This document shows positions 9,585 through 20,654 of a stretch of DNA of 64,000 nucleotides, one piece after another. Source of the stretch: Hydnum rufescens UP504 (taxonomy: Eukaryota; Basidiomycota; Agaricomycetes; Cantharellales; Hydnaceae); the NCBI GenBank assembly GCA_014904985.1, contig MU129168.1:4943-68942 (forward strand). The letters are read 5' to 3'. The first letter of the stretch is position 1. The number at the start of each line of letters is the position of its first letter. The translations under genes were made by a program, and so were the position numbers. The notes beneath the pieces are model-generated. The model saw nothing but the letters and a program-made list of their open reading frames with translations, was not told the origin of the DNA and made no database searches.

Positions 9585-12500
9585 ATGGAGTTGGAAATGA
9601 CATGTTTTTCTCCGATGATGAGAGTGACGAATCTGAAAGCGTATCAACTGAGGTTGACCCTGTCTACAACCCTCCCCCTTCTATCTGCCTCCTTTCCAAA
9701 GACCCCAGACAAGCCAGAGATCAAAGTGAATATCCAATCACCATGGACTGGAGTGATCTGTGCCAGAAAGGCCCTACTGGACTCCGGAGCCACTGGAATG
9801 TTCATGGACCCAACCTTCACAAAGGAAAATGGTCTAGACATATGACCCCTTGCATGCCCGATCCCTGTCTACAATGTCGATGGAACACTGAATGAAATGG
9901 GGTCTGTCCGTGAAGAGGTTGAGGTCATCCTCCGAATCAATGATCACTCTGAGTGGGTAGTGTTCTCTGTGATCGGACTGGGGAAAACCAAGCTGATCAT
10001 AGGGCACACATGGCTTCACCATCACAACCTGGAGATTGACTGGACAACTGGGGTAGTCACACTGACCCGGTGTCCATCTGACTGTTGTGTAGTGATCCGG
10101 AAGATGTGGAATGCAGAGCATCGGCAAGGGAGAACCTCCAGGAAGACACTGGAAGAACCCCAGACACCTCCCACTCCTATGGAGGATGATACTGATGACA
10201 TTAATGAGTCCCTGACACTGGAAAAAGGAGATGTCATCTTTGCAGCTTACTTCCCCAGTGACACTGAGCACTCCGAGATTGTCTGAGCAATGAGCACCCC
10301 TTCCCAGAGACTGGCAGAGGCTGTGAAAGCCAAAGCAAATGAGCCAGTGAAGACATTCGAGGAGCTTGTCCTGGAGGAATTCCATGACTTCTGAGATGTG
10401 TTTTCCAAGGACTCCTTTGATCAGCTCCCTGGCCGGAAACCATGGGATCACCACATTGAGTTTAACAAGGGAGTCCAGCTGCCTCCCCCAGCCAAACTCT
10501 TCCACTCTCCCCAGCAGAGCAAAAGGAACTCAATGACTTCCTGAAGGAAAACCTGGCCTCCGGTCGGATCCGCCCTTCCAAATCCCCTATGGCTGCCCCA
10601 GTGTTCTTTGTGAAGAAAAAAGATGGAGGTTTTCGGCTAGTCCAGGACTACTGGAAACTCAATGACATCACAGTCAAGAATGCATACCCCTTACCTCTGA
10701 TCTCTGATGTCATTGACCGACTCTGAGGAGCCAAAGTGTTTGGGAAACTGGACTTGTGGTGGGGCTTCCAGAATATCCAGATGGCAGATGGAGAAGAATG
10801 GAAAGTGGCTTTCCGGACTAACCAAGGACTGTTCGAACCCTTGGTCATGTTCTTTGGACTTTGCAACTCTCTGGGCACCTTCCAGAACATGATCAATGAT
10901 GTCCTCTGGGAATGGATCGACAATGGAGTGTGCATCGTGTATCTGGATGACATCCTAAGCTTTGCCAAGACCCGGGAGGAGTATGTCTGCAGTGTCCGAG
11001 GGATCCTGCAGACACTCCAGGAGAACAACCTCTTCTTGAAACCTGAAAAGTGTGAGTTCTTCCAGGACTGGATTGAGTATCTAGGGATGGTGTTCACCCC
11101 AGATCATGTGGAGATGGACCCTATCAAGGTTGCAGGTGTAATGGAGTGGCCGGAAGCCAAGAACCTGAAGGAGACGCAGTCATTCCTTGGATTCATCAAC
11201 TTCTACCGCCGGTTCATCCAGGATTTCACTAAGGTTGCCAGACCTTTGAATGATCTCACCTGGAAAGACACTCCCTTCCAATGGGCTGATGCTGAACATA
11301 ATGCCTTCATCAAACTGAAATCCCTTGTCACCTCCACACTGATTCTAGTCTTTCCCTCTGAGTCTGGACACTTCCGAGTGGAAGCTGATGCCTCCGGATA
11401 TGCAACTGGAGCAGTACTCTCACAGCTCCAAGAGCATGGAAAGTGGCACCCAGTAGGTTTCCTATCGAAAAGTCTGTCAGAGGCCAAGAGGAATTATGAC
11501 ATCTATGACAAGGAGCTCATGGCCATTATCTGAGCTCTGGAGGCATGGAGACATTACCTAGAGGGCTCTCCACATCCGATTGAGATCTTGACAGATCACC
11601 AGAACCTTCAGTACTTCCGGACTGCACAGAAGCTGAATCGGAGACAAGCCCGCTGGAATATTTTCCTTTCCTAGTTCAACTTCACCCTCCAGCACTGCTC
11701 CGGATCACAGTCTGGGAAACTGGATGCTCTTTCATGGCAACTCCGATAACTCCAATGTAGTCCTACTGAAGCCGACTGCTTTCCAGTCCTGTGCCCTAGA
11801 CACCACAGAGGTTGTGGCAGTGGAAGGACCTAGTCGGAGCTTGATGGCTTGGATCAAAAGGGCCATGGAGATTGATGACAAAGTAGTCCAGATCATCAAG
11901 GAGTTAAACAGAGATGGCCCGAAGGCTCACCTGAAAGATTGGGAACTCCAAGGGTCTCTGGTCCTTCTCTGCAGATGTGTCTATGTTCCACTGGACTCCA
12001 AACTCCGTCATGACCTAGTCCGTGAACACCACGACACCCCAACCACAGTCCACCCTGGATGATGGAAGACATATGAACTTGTGTCTTGCCACTACTGGTG
12101 GCCAGGGATGTCACGGTATGTCGCAACCTATGTCTCCACCTGTGACACCTGCAATCGGACCAAAACCTTCCCATCCAAACCATCTGGAACTCTCCACCCT
12201 AATCTGGTTCCGGACCACCAATGGCAAGTCATATCAGTGGACATGATCATGGAGGTCCCAGAGTCACATGGATTTGACAGTGTGATGATCGTCGTCGACC
12301 GACTCTCCAAATGGATTCATGTGATGCCCACAATGACCACAGTGGACTCTGCCGGCGTCACCCGCCTTTTCTGAGACAATGTCAGGAGGCACCATGGCCT
12401 TCCAGAGACCATCATCAGCGATCAGGGCACCACATTCACCTCGAAGTTCATGAAGGAACTCAATTCACTCCTTGGAGTTAAAACCAACTTCTCCACAGCA

Positions 12501-13408
12501 TTCCACCCCCAGACAGATAGACAGATGGAGCAAGTCAATCAGGAGATTGAGCAGTACCTCTGGATCTTTGTCAATGACAGACAAAATGATTGGGCAGACT
12601 GGCTCCCTATGGTGGAGTTTGCATACAATAACTGGATTCACTCCTCCACCCAGGAAACCCCATTCCCCCTTGACTCTGGCCAAGATCCTCGCCTCAGTAC
12701 TGAACCAATCCGCCCTGGAGTTGTCGAAGCAGCCACAGACTTTGTCACATGGATGCAGAAAACCTCTGAGGAAGCCCAGTCCGCTCTCCACCAAGCAGCC
12801 AAGGACATGGCTCATCACTATGATGCTCACTGGACAGAAGCCCCAGAGTATGCAGTCGGAGACTCAGTATGGCTGGATGCTCACAACATTTCCATTGACC
12901 GCCCAGCCCAGAAACTCTCAGACAAGTGGTTAGGCCCATACAAAGTGGACAAGGTGATCTCCCGCTCTGCTATCTGGCTCAAACTTCCCCCTCCATGCAA
13001 GTCCACCTGGTGTTCCATGTCTCGAAACTCCACCCTTTCTGGCCTGACCCAATTATGGATCGTGTTGCACATCCTCCACCTCCTCCTATCCTCCATGGTG
13101 GTGAGGAGGAGTATGAGGTGGAACGGATTGAAAACTCCCACTATTTCTGAGGCCAACTCCAGTACTTGGTGAAATGGAAAGGCTACCCACCCTCGGAGAA
13201 CCAATGGCTTCCAGAGACCAATCTAGGTAATGCCCCGGAAGTCATCATGGAGTTCCACCTTGCTCATCCGGAAGCTCCATGGCAGATCAGCGCCATTGAT
13301 TTCTCCTCCATTGGGTTCCGGACATGTCCACTCCTAACCAAACCCCTGCAGACCTCCCAGACTGGTCGACCCATTGATCCCTGCTCCTCCGGCCAATCGG
13401 GATGATCG
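9585..13408 (+). pseudogene. pol: pol of gypsy element: PR-RT-RNase H-integrase-chromodomain
   Basis: Protease: LLDSGATG near 9774-9797 (Asp codon 9780). Reverse transcriptase: about 10500-11000 with [15 protein letters not shown] and catalytic YLDD (about 10940-10951). RNase H: ADASGYATGAVLSQ near 11388-11430 and [10 protein letters not shown] near 11588-11620. Integrase: HH-CC zinc region (CDTCNRTK near 12140), then catalytic Asp in SVDMIMEVP (12235), Asp in ISDQGTTF (12415) and Glu in EQVNQEIEQYL (about 12527-12555). Chromodomain: YEVERIENSHYF...YLVKWKGYPPSENQWLPETNL (about 13108-13235), which reads histone marks in chromoviruses. Breaks are mostly TGA (for example 10724, 11531, 12061, 12372, 13148) plus frame changes. 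Arginines are often replaced by Trp or Gln (LWWGFQNIQM), again CpG loss. Non-functional. Confidence 0.93.
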
Positions 13409-13413
13409 GCCCT

Positions 13414-13426
13414 AAGAGGGGGGTGA
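13414..13426 (+). other. Polypurine tract
   Basis: AAGAGGGGGGTGA directly before the 3' LTR; the plus-strand primer site expected of an LTR element. The truncated copy at 24740-24752 keeps the same tract in reverse. Confidence 0.85.
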
Positions 13427-14008
13427 TGTCAGGGTTTGTCCCTTACTCCGGTCCACTCCAGTCCACTCCAGATCACTCCGGTCCTTGTCCACCCACCTCC
13501 AGTCCAGTTCTCCGCTTAGTTCCTTCACCCAAGTCCACTTTGCTTCCAGCTTGATTCCAGTTTGACTCCGATCCAACCCTATCTTGGTTTCATTTCCCTT
13601 TCATTTCCCATTGCTTCTGGTTTGTCCCCTGGCCAAGTTCCTGTTCCTGTTCCTGTCCCCCTTGTAACCACCCACAGTTTAGTGATCACTCCCCTGTAGT
13701 ATAGTCATCATGTATAAGTAGTCTGAGAGCGAAGTCCAGAGACCCCAGCTTTGGTCTCTCAGGATTTCCGCTGTTACTCTGGACTACAGCTCCGAGTATT
13801 ATCCAGTCGACTCCATGAGCTTAAGGACTGCTGTGCTCATTTCCGCCTAGTCCCTTCCAGGCTGCTGGACTGCTCCTCCAACATCCCTAACCTCCTTATC
13901 TCATTCTTGCCCGGATTCTTGCGGACTTAGCCAGACTTACACCAGACTTAGCTGGAATTATTTGTGTTTACATTTGTTTGGTGCCCTCATTGCAGCATGG
14001 CCCTGACA
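13427..14008 (+). repeat. 3' LTR of gypsy element
   Basis: TGTCAGGG...CCCTGACA, followed by the target duplication GTATC. It retains the TATAAG and AGCTTTGGTCT motifs. Confidence 0.95.
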
Positions 14009-14013
14009 GTATC

Positions 14014-14882
14014 TGCTTTTCCAGGTTGTTGGCTGACCCACAACCAACGAATGGAACACATGCCTGCCAAGTAAAGACCTGCCAAATGAACCCCGAGCCC
14101 CCGAAACAACTGCACACCACACAGACACCCGCTAGACGGTAACCCATGCCCCGAAGGCCACATGCCAAATGAACACTGCATGTGAAGGACCACACTGAAG
14201 ACACAAAATGACGCAGAACCAACAAAACCACACACCCACTGCGGCGGGTGTGTGGTACTCCAAGCTGAGTTTATTTTTTATTTTTTATTTTATTTTTGTT
14301 GCACAAGAAGAGCAGTGTAAGCTGCTCTTCTTGCGATGCTTTAATGTTTAATAACTAACACCTTTATTTTCTAGATCTTGAACCCTGCACAAACCCCCAA
14401 CAGCAAACCCACAACCTGAAACCCTGCAAACTGAAACCCATGACCCAAAGCCCCATGACCCCAAACCCACCCTGCAAAACCAAATCCTGTGAATGAAACC
14501 ACAAATGTGTGAGTACCACACACCTGCTGTGGTGGGTCTGTGGTACTCTCAAGGTAAGTTTTTTTTTCTGGAGCTACAATTGTGCAAGAAGAGCAGCCAT
14601 GGGCTGCTCTTCTTGCACTTTATTACATTTACCTAACACATTGTTTATTTTAGGTGACAAAATAACCTCCCCCTAGACAGGAACCCGTGCGAACTCCCAA
14701 ATAAGCCCCCATGAGATGTGCGCACTGGGCCCACACAAATAGGCAAATGGGGCCACATGAACGCATGAACAGGATCCCATGCAAACACACCCGTGCTGTG
14801 GCGGGGGTGATCATTTAAGGTATGCATTTTCCATTTTGCTCCAAGTGTGCAAGAAGAGCAGCCTCTGGCTGCTCTTCTTGGG
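14014..14882 (+). repeat. Right array of element D, continued
   Basis: Resumes with the acceptor TTTTCCAG (AG 14023-14024) of the interrupted intron. H hairpins: 14227-14256, 14512-14547, about 14785-14812 (eroded). S stems: 14301-14334, 14582-14618 and about 14847-14882, all with the A-to-G change AAGAAGAGC balanced by GCTCTTCTT. The exon 14376-14553 opens with G|ATCTTG like the exons at 29532 and 30231. It has one TGA and no TAA or TAG in that frame. Confidence 0.75.
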
Positions 14883-14965
14883 TGCATGGGTGAGCCTAGT
14901 GTACTGTATATAATAATAATAATAAATTAATTAATTAATAATAAATCAATAATCCTAATGGCTAG

Positions 14966-15105
14966 GGCCCCTGGGCTGCTTGACCAGCCCCCTCGACTGA
15001 ATTGCAGGGGCCCCTGGGGGCCCCCGGGTCTGATATCTAGTTAGAGCATATAAATGCAACCTTCAAACTATCTAATTAGATACTGATAATTGGCTGACCA
15101 GGCTG
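14966..15105 (+). repeat. GC-rich right terminus, TTGGCTGACCAGGCTG
   Basis: Two GGGGCCCCTGGG-rich blocks, a TCTAGTTAGA/TCTAATTAGA pair and the end TTGGCTGACCAGGCTG. The same terminus ends the array at 30533-30633. Confidence 0.65.
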
Positions 15106-18100
15106 GTTCGAGCCTACCAAACATGACCTTCAAGACACCTGGAGTCCAAGAATAATGATGAATGCTCCCCTTATGCATGGGGGCAGGATCCCAAGGAAAA
15201 CTCACAACTGGAAACAGGCCCCTACTCTGCATTGAAATCCAAATGGTTCAGTTCATCATGGGCCCAAAGCCAGAACCTACAGCAGAAAGGCTAGCATCCA
15301 TGCAAACTGGGTTGCTTGATCATCCCCTACCCATAGGCCCAGAGTCAGCACAACACCCATCTGGCCTTAGAGTAACATCCTATGTACCTCAAAGAGTGAC
15401 TAAACTTGAGTCTCCTTGCCCTTGGAATGAGGAGCCCATATTTAACTCTAGTAAGCTTACAATGAAAGTCAAAAAGACCAACCCTCTTGCTGCAACTACA
15501 CTAGGCATCAAAGAAAACCATTCCTGTAAACCCTTACAGAATGCAGTACTCCCTTCCAGAGCCAACCTACTGCTTGCCCCATATGGTTGGCTCATGCTAA
15601 GAATTCAGACCCCTGATTGAGTATGAGTGGCACAGGGACATGGCAATGTCATGATATCTCACTACCAGGGTAGATACAACTCCCTATTAAGGATTGGGCT
15701 CACCATCCATATGAGAGTACAGTGTCCCCTTGTTCACAAAAGGATGGATCCCTGGTTGTCTGACTCCAAGCTGCGTTCAGCCGACTAGGAATGCACTGTC
15801 TACTCAACCACCAAATGTGCCAGTACCTTGCATGGAATTTCATGGAATCCATCCTGGGCCTTGCCAAAGGGCCCCAAATACTCCAAGAAATCAAACCACT
15901 TAAGCTACTTGAGATCCCATCCAATCCAGTCTGGATCGAAAGGTTACAGGAACCTCATTGGTGGACCCAGATGAATACTATGGATGAAGTCATTAAAATG
16001 GTAGGGCAAGATACACAGTTATCGTGCCTGTATGGTCAGACAGCCGCACCGCATGTCTGCCCTCAGTCCAATCTTCAGGGACCCCCGCACAATGTACCAG
16101 TGCCGGTTGAAGCCAATACAATCAGTGGGAGGACCCCCATGAATGCTCTTGCAAACTGTATGAGCCTAGGCGAACATAAATGCAGGGAACAAGACTGCGA
16201 ACTACCCAAAGAAACTGTGCGGCCTAGGCATAAGATCAACTACTACCAGACAGAGTGGACTGTCGATGGTCTGAATGCTTGGGATGCATCTAACAAGTTA
16301 CCTGACCTGTCCACTACTGCAAAACTTGGGTTAGCTGCAATATTCATAGGAATTAAGTACCCAACTTCGATTGGAAATGTCATTACAGCCAGGAACGATA
16401 AGCATTTGACATGAAGCCCTTATCTGCGATTGGGACAGAAGAACATTACCAATCCACAACTAGTCCTGCATGATGCATGGGGTATGAGGCCTAGGAGCAA
16501 GGTTGATCCAGGAAGCAACCCTCGACCAAATGATTACCAAAGGATGAAACTCATGTGTTCCCATATGAGTCAATGACTCTGTGATGTACTGAGCACGCCA
16601 GGTCCCCATTTAGAGGGGTCAGACCAAGGAACCTCCACCCAAGGCCCAGAATGGCTGTTCCTAAGAAAGGATCATTGGCCAGAAGCATATACTGCTTATA
16701 TGCCTAAGAAAGAGGCTAGATTTGAGCTTACTTGTCAACAGGATGAGGAAGCATTGAAAAGGGTCCTTGCTGCAACTTCACTCCATTCTGATGCCCATGA
16801 TGGTCCATGGCCAAGGGGCCACCAAGGTCTAGAAAATCAAGATAGTAGTGCTATCGATGATGAGTCAGGACTGATGATGATTGGGTCAACAATAGAACTC
16901 TCATGCATAGTGGGCTCACCACAAGCATGACAGACAAAGACTTGTCCCAAGCTGGACAAAAACCCTTGGAGACTGCTGGGCCACCCCAATCCCAGATGAA
17001 ACCTGTCAGATGTATGGTGCCATGTAGAATTCATCCAAAGATATCTCAGTTTGACTATGGCCCATCAACAACCCCTGGGTGTCGACCTCGCCATTAGTTC
17101 CTACAAGATGATCCTGAGAAGAGAGGTTATACTCTCCAATCTTGAGAGTATTGATATGGACCTCTTTCATGACATAACCTTGATTTTGGAAAACAACACT
17201 ACCGATCTCATCTTCAAGATCATCATTGAATACCATATCTTGTGTCATATACACGAACAATTCAGTGCCCTCCTGTCTGGATATAGTGAGCTTATCCCAC
17301 AAGAACTTACCAAGGCCTCCGATGAACATGGGCTCAAGCTGTTCATTGGTAGCATGCCTGATATCAATGTCAATGACTGGATGAAGCTCACAGATTATTG
17401 CAAATATGAGATGAACAACAATGGCATTCAGCAACTCTGGCAGATAATATGAAGCTGGTCCACCAAACATGAATCTTGGTGGCTGCAACTTGTCTCGGGA
17501 ATGTCATGAATATTCACCATCAGAAGCCTTGATCAATCTTCCAGAAATATGTCAGGACTGATGCCTGATGGTCTTCGGCCATTGGTACTCAATCAGATCT
17601 GTGTTAAAGGATGGTCAGAACACCCTCGAAGGAGTTGAATGGAAATTCCACTGTACCTCTGCTGGACAGTTCCAGCTAGGAATAAGGAATGTGACAGTGC
17701 TCTGGTCCAAGGTTCACTGCTGCAATTCTCTCCAGGCCATGAAACAGTACTGTGGGGCCACCTTCAATCCAATATTGATGATACCAAGCTCCCATGGGTA
17801 CACAAGGTCCAGTCGAGTACCATCACAGCTGGAGAGGATGAGTATGCCTTACGACTAATCTACATGCCTATCCCAATCATTGGCGCTGCCGAGAAGGGAA
17901 ACTCCCTCTATGAGGCCTCTAGTTGATGAGTGTTACATCCTATCATAGATTCATTCATGAGTTATCGACTAATGTGGAGCAACATTATGCAGTTGCATCC
18001 ACAAACAATGCACTATGAGCATCTTTGCGAGTCCCAGCCGCCCAGTGTTGTTGAAGCCCTTCTGAAAGGATCTGACAGGACCATAATCCTCAACTTGTTA

Positions 18101-18321
18101 TGGGATTCCTTGTTGGACTACAAGCGGCTAAGTATTACTACAATGGAAGAGGACAAAACTCAAAGGACCTTACTGCCAGATCCTCTAAATGATGAAATGA
18201 GTCACAATGCATGCCCAAGGACTGAATCCCTGCCTAATTGTCTGCAGGGCCTATTGCTTGCCAGACAGCCCTTTCAGACTGAAGAAATTATACCTTCATG
18301 ACCGAAGGGACTGGGGGGCTG
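15106..18321 (+). mobile_element. Internal region of a large non-autonomous LTR element (truncated left)
   Basis: Ends in a purine-rich tract (GGGACTGGGGGGC, about 18308-18319) directly before an LTR. It shares sequence with 39192-43682 on the minus strand; a good example is 17098-17440 against 41700-42060, where both read SNLESID and SELIPQEL. I find no protease, RT, RNase H or integrase motif on either strand. Short open frames (15162-15620, 15791-16414, 17051-17452, 17930-18301) are Ser/Thr/Pro-rich and stop-broken. This fits a large retrotransposon derivative that depends on other elements. Its 5' LTR has been lost at the junction with array element D. Confidence 0.6.
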
Positions 18322-18793
18322 TGTTAGTGGCATTTTGAGTCCCTTAGGCCATATAGTGGCTTTATCCTTTAGATTACTTTTACAGTAGCTTCTAAGCCCA
18401 AACTGGTGGGAAGCTTCTCCTCACAGAGGAGTTTGGTGCTGCCCTGGGAATTGCCCCTTTCCTACATAGTCTTCCTTAGTCATAGACCCTGTATGGAAAG
18501 AGCCATGGCAATGCCCTGGTAATCTATCTTTTCTACCATCATCATCTGTCCATCTTGCAGAGTTGTGGACTTACAGATTATGCACTACACACTGTGCAAC
18601 CCCAGTCTTAATGACTAAGCCCACCTATTTTGCCCTTGTGGGCATAGAGACTCTTTCCCTCCAAGAGCTACTAACTTGTTGGGCTATACAAAATGGCCAT
18701 AGTCCTACAGACTGGACTAATCCATTGGACCCAGAACCTCCACCACCTTCTGGTTTCTCCCAATTCCTTAGTTTGGATACAACCAAACTAACA
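18322..18793 (+). repeat. 3' LTR, type 2 (TGTTAGTGG...CTAACA)
   Basis: A 472-bp LTR with TGTTAG/CTAACA ends. Close relatives are 38703-39191 (minus) and the more diverged solo LTR 57938-58488. A conserved AGCTTCTCC...AGGAGTTTGGTGCTGCC block lies at about 18412-18445. The open frame at 18563-19015 runs through its end and is not a gene. Confidence 0.75.
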
Positions 18794-19763
18794 CAGTGGC
18801 AGCATCTGCAGCCTTGTCAGCACCCCTCATCCCCTCACCCCCTGCATGAGTCAATGCAGTTGCCAGTCCAGACTCCTCCTACTCCTCCTCCTACTCCTCC
18901 CCAATTGCCTGATTCCTCACCACCCATCCCAATCCCTGCTCCCTCAGCATCACTACAATCCTTTGACACCTTAAGGGTACCCAGGCATACACTGCCTTGG
19001 AGGTATATGTGCTAAGGAGGATGCATATGGAAGTTGGGGCATAGCCATGTGGAGGTGCACAAGGATTCATAAATGCAGCTGTGTCAGCTTAGTGAGGCTT
19101 AGTGATGACAGCTGTGGAGGCTGCATCAGGAAAATCATTTACTCTCTGAAGACTCTGAAGCTGTAGAAGAGGGTGTAGTTAGAATAGGCTGAAGAGAACA
19201 ATGACTCAAACATCCCACAACTGAGAGATTCAAACATCCCACAACCAAGATTCAGACTTTGCACACAGACCTCCAGAGGCACATTTATACCCCAAGGCTT
19301 TCAACAAATCCCCCCTGGGGCCCATTTCCGCTTTTTTGCTTATATAATGTAATATAGCTATATATGGTAGCTTAGGTAAGACTTTCCAAATATAGAAAAA
19401 TAATTATGTAGTATTTCCATATATGGAAATTGATTAGCTAATCAAATATTATGTAATATGGTGATTATGTGATTTCAAAATAAAATGATTGTGTAATATT
19501 CAAAAAATCATCATGTAATATTTAAAATGAAATGATTATGTAATACTGCCAATATAATGATTATGTAATATTACCATATTTGGTAGCTTATGTCACATCT
19601 CCACATATAATATTGCTATATATGGCAGCTTATGTAATTTATCTTCCAGTACTTCCAGTACTTCAGACAGCTGGAAGAAGCCCTCTTCACAGACTCTGAA
19701 GAAGGGACTTACTGGGAGGCCCTTCCTGCCTTCAGAGTCTTCAAAGTGGCTTTTGATTTTCCT
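18794..19763. other. No gene recognised; low-complexity and AT-rich spacer
   Basis: 18890-18960 is CTCCTCCTACTC-type low complexity. 19330-19660 is AT-rich with repeated GTAATATT and TATGGTAGCTTA motifs like those in the MITE at 1-547. Apart from a short inverted repeat around GAAGAAGCCCTCTTC/GAAGAAGGG (19670-19710), I see nothing interpretable. Confidence 0.6.
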
Positions 19764-20313
19764 GACCTCGGTCAGCCACTTGGGCTGACCTTAATAGGCA
19801 GGACAAATCCCTCATCTAGTCAGCCTAAGAGGCCTATTTTTTCTTTGATGTCAATTGACAATCCTTGGATGTCAAATTGACATCTGGCCATCTTTCTGGA
19901 GCAGAATCAAACACTGTGAGCAGAAGCATAGGATATATTTGGTTGGGGGTATCAGGATAGGTCCTGGAATGCCTGGGGACACCCCTGAATGGGTCAGTGG
20001 GCCTGTTGATTCCCAATATGGAAATGTAATTACATAATAGCCTAAATAGGAAATTATGTAATTCACCCAAAAAGCGGTGACATAATCATACACAATAATA
20101 GTATTATGTAGTATACTATATAATTAATTGATGACATAATTGATTATATTATATATATGTATACCTAATATACATATTATCTAATTAATTATTACCTAAC
20201 TACTACCTAATTAATTATATAATATAGGTCACATGACCAGCACTCGTGTGCCAGTCATGCAAAAAAGAGGGGGCACCCCTGCCCCAGACCAACTGGAGGG
20301 GTGGGGCAGGGGT
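19764..20313. repeat. Second copy of the MITE-like element, right end missing
   Basis: The left end is GACCTCGGTCAGCCACTTGG followed by about 95 bp that pair with 432-545. The body matches 1-415. Similarity stops at about 20313 after TGGGGCAGGGG, so the right inverted repeat has been lost or replaced. Confidence 0.75.
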
Positions 20314-20654
20314 CAGAGGGGCCCACCAGAGGGGATGGGGGCCCCTGGGTGAGCACTTAGGGGATCCTACAATGGGGGGTCAACAGGTTAGTTAAAAAAA
20401 TCAATAGTGTGCAAAAAGGGCAGCCAGAGGCTGCCCTTTTTGCACTAGAGTAGCTAAGATCATAATAACATACCTTAACACCACACCCCAGTCTATACTG
20501 GGGTGTGGTGGCTTGTCCTGGGCTCTTGGTAGATTGAGGTGGTGGTGTCATGCAACAGAAAAAATTTTCCAGCAATTGCCAGTAAATTGAACCCAGGACT
20601 CAACACCTGGCAGTTGCCCAGTTTCAAAGGCAAGCCACCTGCTGCTATGAAAAA
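20314..20654 (-). repeat. Isolated hairpin-intron unit and a tRNA-like tail
   Basis: S stem 20409-20445 uses GGGCAG/CTGCCC and H hairpin 20479-20510 uses CCACACCCCAG/CTGGGGTGTGG. In both, the two arms changed together. A minus-strand donor (ATACCTT) lies between them. At 20570-20650 the minus strand has a GGGTTCAATTT box and a CCAGG/CCTGG stem that resemble a decayed tRNA-derived SINE head; this part is weak. Confidence 0.6.

Larger units (their letters stand above)
7777..14008 (+). mobile_element. Ty3/gypsy chromodomain LTR retrotransposon, near-complete but decayed
   Basis: A 6.2-kb element with 581- and 582-bp LTRs, each TGTCAGGG...CCCTGACA, and a 5-bp target duplication GTATC (7772-7776, 14009-14013). 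Internal order: gag with CCHC knuckle, protease, reverse transcriptase, RNase H, integrase, chromodomain. This is the chromovirus order. Many in-frame TGA stops inactivate it. The insertion lies inside an intron-like segment of array element D, between the branch site and the acceptor at 14023-14024. Confidence 0.96.
5333..15105. mobile_element. Array element D, interrupted by two LTR insertions
   Basis: Minus-strand units lie at 5446-6103, a complete palindromic centre at 6150-6600, and plus-strand units at 7312-7771 and 14014-14882. A GC-rich end (about 14966-15105) finishes TTGGCTGACCAGGCTG. A solo LTR (6649-7288) and a gypsy element (7777-14008) are nested in it. The centre and its nearest units are almost identical to 62715-63502, which lacks both insertions. 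The left terminus is missing because element C abuts it. Confidence 0.7.

Noticed and set aside
18563..19015. 150-codon frame, similar to a minus-strand frame at 38700-39149
   Set aside because: Both lie mainly in type 2 LTRs; the similarity is LTR similarity, and the Pro-rich end is low-complexity flank.
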